Positions 16,926 to 24,604 of a stretch of DNA of 35,136 nt are shown piece by piece. How positions within the stretch are numbered: the first letter of the stretch is position 1; every line of letters begins with the position of its first letter. The position numbers and the translations under genes are program-made. A model generated the notes under the pieces. It was not told where the DNA came from. It was given only the letters and a program-made list of their open reading frames with translations, and ran no database searches. Source of the stretch: an uncultured Geobacter sp. (GTDB lineage: Bacteria > Desulfobacterota > Desulfuromonadia > Geobacterales > Geobacteraceae); contig CAIYDQ010000299.1 of NCBI GenBank assembly GCA_903925075.1, forward strand, positions 1 to 35,136, in the 5' to 3' direction.

Positions 16926-18176
16926 TCACAGCTTGTTCAACCTCGGATAGGTGTCCATAAGGTAATACCCCCCCTTCTTTGCCAGGGTCTCGGTCGTGCC
17001 GTCCTCGATGAGGGCTGCACGTGCATCCCGGAAGAGTTTCTCGGAGAGATATTCCCTGGTGAGACCGTAGCCTCCGTGGATCTGGATGGCATCGTGGGCG
17101 TTCTGATAGCAGAGTTCGGTTGCGGTGATCTTGGCGGCGATGGAGTACTCGGTCGCCGGGGCCGGATTGTCGAAATTGAAATTGGCGACGGAGCGGGAAA
17201 GCGCGCGGCAGGTTTCCACCCTGGCGAACATGGTGAAGAGGCGCTGCTTCATGCTGTCGTGCTCGATCAGGACCTTCCCCCCCTGGACCCGCCCCTTTGC
17301 CCACTTGAAGGACTCGTCGAAGGCGGCCCGGGCAAGGCCGGTCGAGCTGATCGCCATGTTCAGATTCGCGTGCGCGAGCACCATGGATATCGCCATCTTG
17401 TACATGTCGGGTCCCAAAAGGAGCCAGCTCATGGGGATCCGGACATCGTCGAAGAAGAGCTCCCCCTGGTTCAGGTCGCGCTGCCCGAGCTTTTCCAGCG
17501 GTGCGCCCTTGGAGATCCCCGGCAGGTTGAGCGGCATGAACGCTATCCCGCTTCCCGCAAGGCCCATGGAATCGTCGACCTGCAGGTGAATGATGGCGTG
17601 CGTGGCGACGGTGGCTCCGGAAACCCAGGCGGATTTCTGGCCGTTGATCACCAGGTAGTCGCCGTCGATCCTTCCCCTGACGTCCCCTTTCACCCCAGGC
17701 TGGCTCAGCAGCGGATCCTCGACGTGGGCGGCGTCGGTGCCGTGGTTCGGCTCCGTTATCCCCCAGCAGCCGCGGATGCTGCCGTCGGTGCAGTTCAGGA
17801 AGGGAACCACGAACTCTTCGATGAGTTCCTGTTTCCCGGTGCCCAACAGGAAATAGAAGGGCATGGGCGCGACGCCTAGCCCCACGCTGAAGCCGAAACT
17901 TCCCCAGGCCATCTCCTCGATGAAGATCGCCTTCTGCAAGGGGGTGAAGCCGGGGCCGCCGAGGCTCTCGGGAAACAGCATTTTGTGATAGCCGAGCTGG
18001 TACGACTTGGCATATAAATCGTAAAGGGGTGAGCCCGATGCGATCATCTGTTGCGCGGTCATCCGATCCAATTCCCTGGTAACGGGGCGAACAACCTCTT
18101 TGGCGAATTGATAGACCGTATCGCGAACGGTAGCGTCTTCCCAGGTCAAGCCGGTGTTCAGATCGAAATAGGACAT
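16926..18176 (-). CDS. Acyl-CoA dehydrogenase with Asp at the usual catalytic Glu position
   Basis: 416 residues. The start is the ATG at 18176, preceded by AAGGAGGGG; the open frame to 18269 adds an implausible N-terminus. Family motifs are the FAD/substrate segment WGITEPNHGTDAAH (138-151), the arginine-containing FFDDVRIP (241-248), and IQIHGGYGLTREY (365-376). The MCAD-type base motif IYEGTSQ aligns with IEDGTTE, placing Asp392 where Glu376 of MCAD would be. Aspartate at this site has, as I recall, been described for cyclohexane- and cyclohexene-carboxyl-CoA dehydrogenases of anaerobic aromatic degraders, so an alicyclic substrate is possible. It introduces a double bond in an acyl-CoA and passes electrons to ETF. 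It is the first gene of the operon, facing the divergent LuxR gene. Confidence 0.9.
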   Translation of the reverse strand: MSYFDLNTGLTWEDATVRDTVYQFAKEVVRPVTRELDRMTAQQMIASGSPLYDLYAKSYQLGYHKMLFPESLGGPGFTPLQKAIFIEEMAWGSFGFSVGLGVAPMPFYFLLGTGKQELIEEFVVPFLNCTDGSIRGCWGITEPNHGTDAAHVEDPLLSQPGVKGDVRGRIDGDYLVINGQKSAWVSGATVATHAIIHLQVDDSMGLAGSGIAFMPLNLPGISKGAPLEKLGQRDLNQGELFFDDVRIPMSWLLLGPDMYKMAISMVLAHANLNMAISSTGLARAAFDESFKWAKGRVQGGKVLIEHDSMKQRLFTMFARVETCRALSRSVANFNFDNPAPATEYSIAAKITATELCYQNAHDAIQIHGGYGLTREYLSEKLFRDARAALIEDGTTETLAKKGGYYLMDTYPRLNKL

Positions 18177-18280
18177 GGTCCCCTCCTTATTTGTGGTGTC
18201 TAGCGAATGTGGAAGATGGTTGGCAGGGTAAAAGAAGAGACAGCGTTTTACATCGTCCGGGCGGACCATTTTCGCGGTTA

Positions 18281-18293
18281 TGGACTACGTCCA
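18281..18293. promoter_or_regulatory. Perfect dyad TGGAC-N3-GTCCA in the divergent control region
   Basis: TGGACTACGTCCA is an exact 5-bp inverted repeat with a 3-base centre, lying 104 bases upstream of the acyl-CoA dehydrogenase start and about 107 bases upstream of the -35 box of the LuxR gene. Its location suits an operator for either transcript, possibly autoregulation by the LuxR protein. It is short enough to occur by chance. Confidence 0.3.
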
Positions 18294-18400
18294 AAGAGAC
18301 GGGTGGGGTTCCCGTCGCGCCGCACCCGCAATAATCACGACCAAGCCCCCATGTCGCCTGGCAAGTTGGCGGCGCGGCGCCTTGCCGCCGAAAACCGCCC

Positions 18401-18430
18401 TTGACAGTGACTCGAAAAACAAAGTATGGT
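18401..18430 (+). promoter_or_regulatory. Sigma-70-like promoter of the MalT-like LuxR gene
   Basis: A perfect -35 box TTGACA (18401-18406), an 18-base spacer and TATGGT (18425-18430, four of six matches) read toward the regulator gene. The expected start of transcription near 18437 leaves a leader of about 53 bases before the ATG at 18490. The remainder of the 313-base divergent gap holds a GC-rich hairpin near 18367-18390 and the dyad at 18281; no clear minus-strand promoter was found. Confidence 0.6.
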
Positions 18431-18489
18431 GCCCCCATGACGTAGAACGCGGTTATCCGCCACTCACGAATTTCACGCAGCAAGGTGCC

Positions 18490-21252
18490 ATGATCGAGAC
18501 AAGCGCAAGAAACCATCTCCCCATAATCCGCTCGAAACTGAACCCGCCCCTGGGGGGACGGTATCTGGTGGGACGCGACCGCCTCAACGGCTGGCTGGAA
18601 ACGGACGACCTGCCGCGGCTCATTCTCGCCAGGGCGCCGGCCGGTTTCGGGAAGACGACCCTCATGGTGCAGTGGTACCGCATACTGCTGCAGCGCGGGG
18701 CCCCGGTCGCCTGGATCTCGCTCGAGGAGCCGGAAAACGACCCGGGGCAGTTCCTCGCCTATCTGGTTGCGGCCTTGCAGGCGGGAATCGCCGGGCTGGG
18801 GCTGGCGGCGTCGGTAAACGAGCCGGTGAATTCAGGCGGCGGAACGCAGGGCACCATCCTGTATCTGGTGGAGAAGCTTGCCGAGGCGCCCGGTCCGTTC
18901 ACGCTGTTTCTGGACGACTTCGACGTCATTTGCAACGACACGGTCCTCAAGCTGGTGCAGCAACTGATCAACTATTTCCCGCCGGGAAAACGACTGGTGA
19001 TCGGCCTGAGGCAGAGCCCGGCGTTGAGCCTGGTGAAGATGCAGGCGACGGGAGAGCTTTTGGAGATCGGCATCGACGATCTGCGCTTCACCAGGGAGGA
19101 GTCCGGCATTTTCCTGCGCCAGGTTCCGGGACTCGACCTCGACGAACAGGACGTCGACAATCTCCAAAGCTCGATGGAGGGATGGATAGCGGGGCTGCAG
19201 CTGACGACGATTTCGCCGTTGCGCCAGACCCCCGCCAACCTGGTGCGCAAGGACATCGGCGCCTTCAGCAAGATTTCCCTTTACCTGGCCGAGGACGTCT
19301 TGAACCGGCAACCGGCGGAGGTGGAATCTTTCCTGCTGCAGACCAGCGTGCTGAACAGGCTCTGCGGGCCTCTTTGCAACGCCATCACCGGCCGCGGCGA
19401 CAGCTACGCGATGCTCGACCATCTGGAGCGGGCGAACCTGTTCATCGTTCCGCTGGACGAGGAGCGGCGCTGGTACCGCTACCATGCCCTCTTCGCCAAG
19501 TTCCTCCGCAACCGGCTGGAGAGGACGGGGGAGGAGCAGATACGGAAACTGCATGCCCTGGCCGCAAAGTGGTACCTGCAGGAGGGGAACTTTCAGGAGG
19601 CGGCGCGGCACGCCCTGGAGGCCTCCGACTTCGAGGCGGCGGCGGAGATGATGGACAGCTGCGCCTCCAGCATGATGGAGAACGGTTTCGCGGCCACCCT
19701 CATCAAATGGGGCAGGACCATGCCCTGGCAGGTTTTGGCCCGCTACCTCGAACTGTCGACCGCCTACATCTACGCCCTCATCTTCGAATACCAGTACGAG
19801 CAGGCGACCGCGGTGATCGACTGGGTCGTCGATATCTGGAGCAAGACCCCGGGCAAGGAGGGGTTCGTAGAAAGCCTGCGCCCGATGCGGGCGCAGATCC
19901 TCATCTTTACCGATCAGGTGGAGGAGTGCGAGCGGGTGGTGGACGGCGACCTGTGGCAAGGCGATGACTTGGCGGCCGAGGACCGCGTCACCCTCTTAAC
20001 GAGAGGCGCGGTGTTCAACATAGGCTGCGTGGTGAAAACCGCTGCGGGCAAGTTCGAGGAGGCGTTGAGCTACTACCGCCGCGGGGCGGCCATCGGCAGG
20101 CGTACCGAGATGCTGCAGCCCGAGCCGTTCATCCATAATGCCTACAACAAATGGGCCTTGGCAAACCTGGAGTTTACCCAGGGGAGACTTGGGGAGGCTT
20201 TGGATATCCTGCAGGCGATTCAGGAAAAGATCGAAAACGGCCCGGCCCGCTACTCGATCGCAGGGGCCGCCATTTCGGTGACTAAGGCCGAAATACTCTA
20301 CGAGTTCGATGAGATGGATGCGGCGGAAAAACTCCTGCACTCGTTCAGCTCGGTGCTGGAGGTAACCAGTCCGCCGGACGGAATGATCGTCGCCCTGCGC
20401 ACACTGGCCAGGATTCATGCCTCTCGCGGAGAATGGAACCGCGCGCTGAACTATCTGACCGACATGGAGCGCCTCGGCGTGGAGCTGGATCTGGAACGAT
20501 GCGGCGCGGCCGCGCGCCTGGAAAGGTGTCGGATGGCGCTTGTGCGCGGCAACCTGGAAGAGGCGCTCCAGATCAGCCGCAATTACGACGACGGGGGCGT
20601 TTGGCGCCGGTTTGGCAACTGGTGCATGCGTGCCAACGATCCCGAGACGCCGGAGCTTTGCTCCCTGCGTCTGCTGATCGCAAAAGGGCAAGCCCGGGAT
20701 GGGATCGACCCCTTGAAAACGGCGATCAAACAGGCCGAAGCCTCCGGCCGCATGCGTCAGGCGATCCTCGCCCGTCTGCTGTTGGTGGAGGCCTATGAGA
20801 GCTGCGGAGAGCGGCGGAGTGCGCTGCGGGCCCTGAAGGAGGCGGTTGCCGCCGCGCAAGGGAGCGGTTTTATTCGCAGCTTCGTCGACGAGGGAGAGCC
20901 GATCCGGACGCTTTTGCGCGAACTCCAGGCCAGCGCGCTCTCATCCGGGCACGGCGACCAGGACGCAATCCCGCTTGAGTATATACAACGCATTCTGCAG
21001 GGGTTCGGAGGGGCGCAACCCGCGTCCAATGCTTCGACCACGCTTCCTCCCCTCCAGGACGTCCTTACCGACCGCGAAATCGCGATCATCGAGCAACTTG
21101 CCAAGGGTCTTTCCAACGAAGTTATAGCCGACAAGCTCTTCATCTCGGTGCACACGGTCCGATCTCACCTGCGCAACATCCACGCCAAGCTGGGGGCGAC
21201 CAACCGGACCCAGGCGGTTGCCCTCGCCAGGCGTTACGGGCTGATAAAATAG
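18490..21252 (+). CDS. MalT-like LuxR-family ATPase transcriptional regulator
   Basis: 920 residues from the ATG at 18490, which fits the mapped promoter; a frame open to 18280 would start inside the promoter. Architecture: P-loop ATPase with Walker A APAGFGKTT (49-57) and Walker B FLDDFD (about 140-145), WISLEEPENDP typical of MalT/STAND proteins, a long TPR-like helical region (about 400-830), and a C-terminal LuxR helix-turn-helix (LTDREIAIIEQLAKGLSNE through LGATNRTQAVALARRYGLIK). Such proteins activate catabolic operons when an inducer and ATP drive oligomerisation. Divergent placement against the acyl-CoA dehydrogenase operon makes that operon the likely target. The C-terminal part is clearly paralogous to the partial gene at 34644. 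The Shine-Dalgarno (AAGGTG) is close and weak. Confidence 0.93.
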   Translation: MIETSARNHLPIIRSKLNPPLGGRYLVGRDRLNGWLETDDLPRLILARAPAGFGKTTLMVQWYRILLQRGAPVAWISLEEPENDPGQFLAYLVAALQAGIAGLGLAASVNEPVNSGGGTQGTILYLVEKLAEAPGPFTLFLDDFDVICNDTVLKLVQQLINYFPPGKRLVIGLRQSPALSLVKMQATGELLEIGIDDLRFTREESGIFLRQVPGLDLDEQDVDNLQSSMEGWIAGLQLTTISPLRQTPANLVRKDIGAFSKISLYLAEDVLNRQPAEVESFLLQTSVLNRLCGPLCNAITGRGDSYAMLDHLERANLFIVPLDEERRWYRYHALFAKFLRNRLERTGEEQIRKLHALAAKWYLQEGNFQEAARHALEASDFEAAAEMMDSCASSMMENGFAATLIKWGRTMPWQVLARYLELSTAYIYALIFEYQYEQATAVIDWVVDIWSKTPGKEGFVESLRPMRAQILIFTDQVEECERVVDGDLWQGDDLAAEDRVTLLTRGAVFNIGCVVKTAAGKFEEALSYYRRGAAIGRRTEMLQPEPFIHNAYNKWALANLEFTQGRLGEALDILQAIQEKIENGPARYSIAGAAISVTKAEILYEFDEMDAAEKLLHSFSSVLEVTSPPDGMIVALRTLARIHASRGEWNRALNYLTDMERLGVELDLERCGAAARLERCRMALVRGNLEEALQISRNYDDGGVWRRFGNWCMRANDPETPELCSLRLLIAKGQARDGIDPLKTAIKQAEASGRMRQAILARLLLVEAYESCGERRSALRALKEAVAAAQGSGFIRSFVDEGEPIRTLLRELQASALSSGHGDQDAIPLEYIQRILQGFGGAQPASNASTTLPPLQDVLTDREIAIIEQLAKGLSNEVIADKLFISVHTVRSHLRNIHAKLGATNRTQAVALARRYGLIK

Positions 21253-21302
21253 GCGAATCCCCCCATCCTTTAGCCCCTCACTGCTTTCCACTGCCAAGAT
21301 GG

Positions 21303-21333
21303 GTTGCGTTGAACTGTTTTCGTGAAACGCAAC
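21303..21333. repeat. Inverted repeat GTTGCGTT / AACGCAAC downstream of the LuxR gene
   Basis: Eight-base arms (21303-21310 and 21326-21333) with a 15-base loop lie 50 bases after the LuxR stop codon. There is no U-tract, so it is a weak terminator candidate; it may be a structured 3' end or the upstream boundary of the tandem-repeat locus. Confidence 0.35.
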
Positions 21334-21394
21334 GTGACCGTCAATGGGAATGTCTCGTTTCGTTCCTCAACGCGACCCACGGTCTACCGTCTCA

Positions 21395-21761
21395 GATACC
21401 GACGAAGCCTCCATGGATACCGACGAAGCCTCCATAGATACCGACGAAGCCTCCATCCGATACCGACGAAGCCTCCATCCGATACCGACCAAGCTCCCAT
21501 CCGATGCCAACGAAGCCTCCGCAGATACCGACCAAGCCTCCATCCGGTATCGACGAAGCCTCCGCAGATACCGACCAAGTCTACCTCCGGTATCGACGAA
21601 GCCTCCGCAGATACCGACCAAATCTCCCTCCGGTATCGACCAAACCTCCATCCGATATCGACCAAGCCCCCAGCCGATACCGACCAAACCTCCATACGAT
21701 GCCAACGAGGCCCTCTGTCGGTTCCGACCAAGGGTTAGTCGATAGAAACCAAGCTTCGGAC
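21395..21761. repeat. Tandem array of about 17 units of 21/22 bp
   Basis: Consensus unit GATACCGACSAAGCCTCCAT plus one or two bases. Unit starts: 21395, 21416, 21437, 21459, 21481, 21503, 21524, 21546, 21567, 21589, 21610, 21632, 21654, 21676, 21698, 21720 and 21741. The first four units are near identical, and units 15-17 decay into unique sequence. In units 7-12 the head alternates between GATACC and its complement GGTATC, building a 43-bp higher-order repeat. The consensus has no stop codon in any frame of either strand, so several overlapping long ORFs arise (for example 21322-21738, 21344-21745 and minus 21384-21731); I treat these as artefacts. There are no spacers, so it is not a CRISPR array. 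A transcribed structured RNA, a protein-binding array or a simple minisatellite are all possible. It fills most of the 790-base gap 21253-22045. Confidence 0.9.
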
Positions 21762-21941
21762 AATACCGGGAGCCCGCCGGATTCAATTTGTTCTCGAACC
21801 TCTTTAATCATTGGCTCCGCGAAAGAAGAGGGTGAAGCTTCATCTCGATTGATGATCAGTTGAGGTAGGCACGTACCGCTGTTTAGTTCCACCTACCGTC
21901 CTTTTGGACGAGACGAAAAAACCTCAAAAATGGTCCGCATA

Positions 21942-21969
21942 GACGGCGCAAAACGCCGTCTTTTTTTTT
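21942..21969 (+). terminator. Rho-independent terminator after the repeat array
   Basis: GACGGCG (21942-21948), loop CAAAA, CGCCGTC (21954-21960), then nine T residues (21961-21969). This is a textbook intrinsic terminator for plus-strand transcription. No plus-strand gene ends just before it: the nearest stop codon of a convincing gene is the LuxR stop at 21252. It must therefore end a long LuxR 3' leader-out or a separate transcript over the repeats. Confidence 0.9.
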
Positions 21970-22045
21970 ATCTTTACGCTGCCTGACGGTGAGAGCGTCG
22001 GGGGGAAGAGAAGGGCGGTACGATACCCGCGAGGAGCACCACAAC

Positions 22046-22567
22046 ATGTCAACATTCACGCCGAACGGACGGAAACAGTTTATCACGGAGTTCTGCCTCA
22101 AGCCAGCCTTCGTCAACCTCGTATTGAGCGCCGCCGCGGGGTGGATGGTCTACCGCTCGACAGCTGTCGTCCCCTTTTGGGGAGAGCAAGGGATCGCGGC
22201 CGACCTCGTCATCACGACGTTCATCGTAGCCGTCTTGACCTATCCCATCACCCGGGGGCTGGTCCGAGCCCAACTAAGGACAGGGCGCCTGCGGCCCTTC
22301 ACTCGGAGCGAGCTGCGGGACCCGCTTCGCCTGTTCCCTAAGCACGTTCTCTTTCGCTCCCTCTTCCTGGCTCTGGGGAGCGTGCTGTTTCTGGCGGCGC
22401 CGGTCGTGCTGGCCGGTTCGCTGCTACGGATCGAAGCAGCGGGGTTCATCCCCTTCCTCCCTTTGAAGGCGGCGTTCGCGGCCGCCGTGGCCGCGATCAC
22501 GGGCCCGCTCTCCGCGGTTTCCGCACTGGTGGACGCCACAGCCGAAGGTCAACAGGCGCCCATCTGA
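22046..22567 (+). CDS. Membrane protein of unknown function, four predicted TM helices
   Basis: 173 residues. The ATG at 22046 has GAGGAG upstream at good spacing; a frame open to 21989 lacks such a site. I do not recognise a family. Four hydrophobic segments are visible: about residues 20-37, 48-70 (including FIVAVLTYPITRGLV), 104-129 (LFRSLFLALGSVLFLAAPVV) and 135-165. A basic stretch RAQLRTGRLRPFTRSELRD lies between helices 2 and 3. It follows the terminator at 21942-21969 by 76 bases and precedes the SDR gene by 87 bases in the same direction, so it may open the second catabolic operon. No promoter is obvious in 21970-22045. Confidence 0.7.
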   Translation: MSTFTPNGRKQFITEFCLKPAFVNLVLSAAAGWMVYRSTAVVPFWGEQGIAADLVITTFIVAVLTYPITRGLVRAQLRTGRLRPFTRSELRDPLRLFPKHVLFRSLFLALGSVLFLAAPVVLAGSLLRIEAAGFIPFLPLKAAFAAAVAAITGPLSAVSALVDATAEGQQAPI

Positions 22568-22590
22568 CGTTGAAGGCAAAAACCAACAAC

Positions 22591-22628
22591 TTCCCGATTG
22601 CGCTCGGTTGGATGAGCAACGTCGGGAA
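22591..22628 (+). promoter_or_regulatory. Stem-loop in the leader of the SDR gene
   Basis: TTCCCGA (22591-22597) and TTGC (22598-22601) pair with GCAA (22616-22619) and TCGGGAA (22622-22628), leaving a 2-base bulge and a 14-base loop. It ends 26 bases before the ATG at 22655 and lies upstream of the AGGAGG. It has no U-tract. It could be a processing, attenuation or operator element between the membrane-protein gene and the SDR gene. Confidence 0.4.
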
Positions 22629-22654
22629 ACCTGACCGTAAAAGGAGGAACATAC

Positions 22655-23410
22655 ATGGCTGGAGCATTATCGGGAAAAAGCGCGCTCGTCACGGGCGCCG
22701 GGATGGGGATCGGCAGGGCAGTCGCCCTCGCGTTCGCACGCGAGGGAGTGGGCGTCCTCGTGGCCGACGTCAACCTTGCGGCCGGTGAAGAGACGGTCGG
22801 GTTGATCACGCAGGCCGGCGGCGAAGCCGTATTCGTCCGGTGTGACGTCACGAACAAAGAAGACGTGCAGAGGATGGTCGGGACTGCGGTAAGCCGCTTC
22901 GGGCGGCTCGACTACGCCTGCAACAATGCCGGCATCCACACTCCGGCTCCGGTGCCTTTCCCGGATTTGGACGACGCCACCTGGGACAGCCTCATGAACG
23001 TGAACCTCAAGGGAGTCTTCCTCTGTCTGAAGGAGGAACTCCGCCAGATGGAAAAACAGGGCGCCGGGGCGATCGTCAATGTCGCCTCGCTTGCCGGTAT
23101 TTCCGTGGACCCGATGGACACCATCTACACCGCGTCCAAACACGGCGTGATGGGTCTGACCAAGGCGGCTGCCTTCGAGTACGTGAAGAAGGGGGTACGC
23201 ATCAACGCCGTTTGCCCGGCGCCGGTAAACACGCCGATGCTTCGGTCCGCACCGATGGAACTGCAGAACCTGCTGATATCCATGCTTCCCATGGGCCGGC
23301 CCGCCACTTCGGAAGAGGTCGCCGGTGCGGTCATCTATCTCTGTTCGGATGTGGCCTCCTACGTGACCGGCACGGGGATGGTCATGGACGGCGGGGTAAG
23401 CCTGGTCTAG
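22655..23410 (+). CDS. Short-chain dehydrogenase/reductase (FabG-like)
   Basis: 251 residues; the ATG follows AGGAGG. It is a classical SDR: TGAGMGIG (13-20) for cofactor binding, Asp38 at the end of beta-2, which favours NAD(H), CNNAG (89-93), Ser145, and Tyr158-x3-Lys162 in YTASK. The C-terminal YVTGTGMVMDGG is normal. It oxidises or reduces a secondary alcohol/ketone, likely a 3-hydroxyacyl-CoA or ring alcohol in view of the CoA enzymes downstream. It is followed after 37 bases by the saccharopine-dehydrogenase-like gene. Confidence 0.92.
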   Translation: MAGALSGKSALVTGAGMGIGRAVALAFAREGVGVLVADVNLAAGEETVGLITQAGGEAVFVRCDVTNKEDVQRMVGTAVSRFGRLDYACNNAGIHTPAPVPFPDLDDATWDSLMNVNLKGVFLCLKEELRQMEKQGAGAIVNVASLAGISVDPMDTIYTASKHGVMGLTKAAAFEYVKKGVRINAVCPAPVNTPMLRSAPMELQNLLISMLPMGRPATSEEVAGAVIYLCSDVASYVTGTGMVMDGGVSLV

Positions 23411-23447
23411 GGAGCAACCTGAAAATGAGAAGAGAAAGGAGACTACC

Positions 23448-24563
23448 TTGAGTACTGACTATCCTGTTGTCATCTATGGCGCAAGTGGTTACACCGGCCG
23501 GCTGGTGGCCGAACACCTGCGCGACCTGGGCGTCCCCTTCGTGGCCGCCGGCCGCAACCGCAAGCGGATCGAAGAGGCGCTGCAACTCGTGCCGGGGATC
23601 GAAAACGCCCGTTACGAGATCGTGGAGGTCGAGCATACCGTGGAAGCACTCACCAAGCTCTTGACCGGGCGCAAGGTCGTGTGCAACACCGTCGGCCCCT
23701 TCATGCGCTACAACCTGGAAGTGGCCGAGGCCTGCCTGCGCGCCGGGGTGCACTACCTCGACACCACCGGAGAGCAGTCCGCCATCCTCCAGCTCGACGA
23801 GCATTTCGGTCGCGACTTCGCCAAGGCCGGCCTGGCGATGGTCCCTTCGACCGCCTACATGTACGGGGTAAGCGAGATCGGCGCGCGCTACTGTCTGGAA
23901 ACTCCCGGAGTCGATTCCCTGCGCCTGCACGGCATAGGGAACGCCGTACCGACCATCGCCTCGACGCAGACGATTCTCGATGCCGTGCGCCACCCCTGCT
24001 ATTACCTCAAGGACGGGGAAATGGTGCGCTACGGTGGAATAGAGAATGGCCGGGTCTGCACCCCATCGGGGGAGGTGCTGGTCACCTCGAACTGGGGAGG
24101 CTCGTCCAACCCGATCTGGTTTAGCCGCGACGGACGTGTGCGCAACTGCAAGATGGACGTCGCCATCTGGAACCAGGAGCTCTACAAGAAGGAACTCGAA
24201 CTGGAGCGCGCCTACAAGGTCCAACTCCAGTGGATTCCCGAAGAACAGTTGCGCATGGTGCTCGATCACATGGCCCACGGCATCACTCCGAACTCTCCGC
24301 CGCGGGAGTCGCGTCAGGTCCATCGCTCCATGGACATCTGTCTGGCCACGGGCAACAACGTCGCGATGAAGAGCACTCTTTTCAGTACCGGCGGCTACTT
24401 CACCACCGGACTGCTGCAGGCGTACGCCGCCCGTCGCCTGTCGGTGGAGACGCCGCGCGTAGTCGGACTGCGCTCGCCGAGCGAGGTCTTCGGGCACCGG
24501 GAACTGATGGGCGCCCTGCAAAGTTACGGCTATGCCTCGATCAAGGTCGAGCGGGTTGTTTGA
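23448..24563 (+). CDS. Saccharopine dehydrogenase-like NAD(P)-binding protein
   Basis: 371 residues from a TTG start with AAAGGAG seven bases upstream; no nearby in-frame ATG fits. The N-terminal Rossmann motif is VVIYGASGYTGRLVAEHL (Gly11, Gly14, Gly17), followed by AAGRNRKRIEEAL, VCNTVGPFMRYN and GVHYLDTTGE, the usual signature of saccharopine-dehydrogenase-like and trans-acting enoyl reductase proteins. The C-terminal half does not match lysine-pathway enzymes. Family members act as reductases on lipid-like or polyketide intermediates. Its place between an SDR and an enoyl-CoA hydratase points to a redox step on a CoA-bound or hydrophobic intermediate; lysine metabolism is unlikely. Confidence 0.85.
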   Translation: MSTDYPVVIYGASGYTGRLVAEHLRDLGVPFVAAGRNRKRIEEALQLVPGIENARYEIVEVEHTVEALTKLLTGRKVVCNTVGPFMRYNLEVAEACLRAGVHYLDTTGEQSAILQLDEHFGRDFAKAGLAMVPSTAYMYGVSEIGARYCLETPGVDSLRLHGIGNAVPTIASTQTILDAVRHPCYYLKDGEMVRYGGIENGRVCTPSGEVLVTSNWGGSSNPIWFSRDGRVRNCKMDVAIWNQELYKKELELERAYKVQLQWIPEEQLRMVLDHMAHGITPNSPPRESRQVHRSMDICLATGNNVAMKSTLFSTGGYFTTGLLQAYAARRLSVETPRVVGLRSPSEVFGHRELMGALQSYGYASIKVERVV

Positions 24564-24604
24564 GCCCCGTCGCGCACCCAACCCTGTCCAGGAGGACCGA
24601 TACT

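Noticed and set aside
21322..21745. Overlapping repetitive ORFs in the tandem array
   Set aside because: The repeat consensus has no stop codons in any frame, so long ORFs on both strands are expected. None has a good start site, and unit-length variation changes the frame repeatedly.
21395..21761. CRISPR array
   Set aside because: The units are directly contiguous with no variable spacers, and no cas genes are near.
21860..21969. Riboswitch (for example a GEMM-type) before the terminator
   Set aside because: The GGTAGG/CCTACC hairpin followed by a terminator suggested it, but the conserved core bases of the classes I know are absent and the downstream gene has its own spacing and site beyond the terminator.
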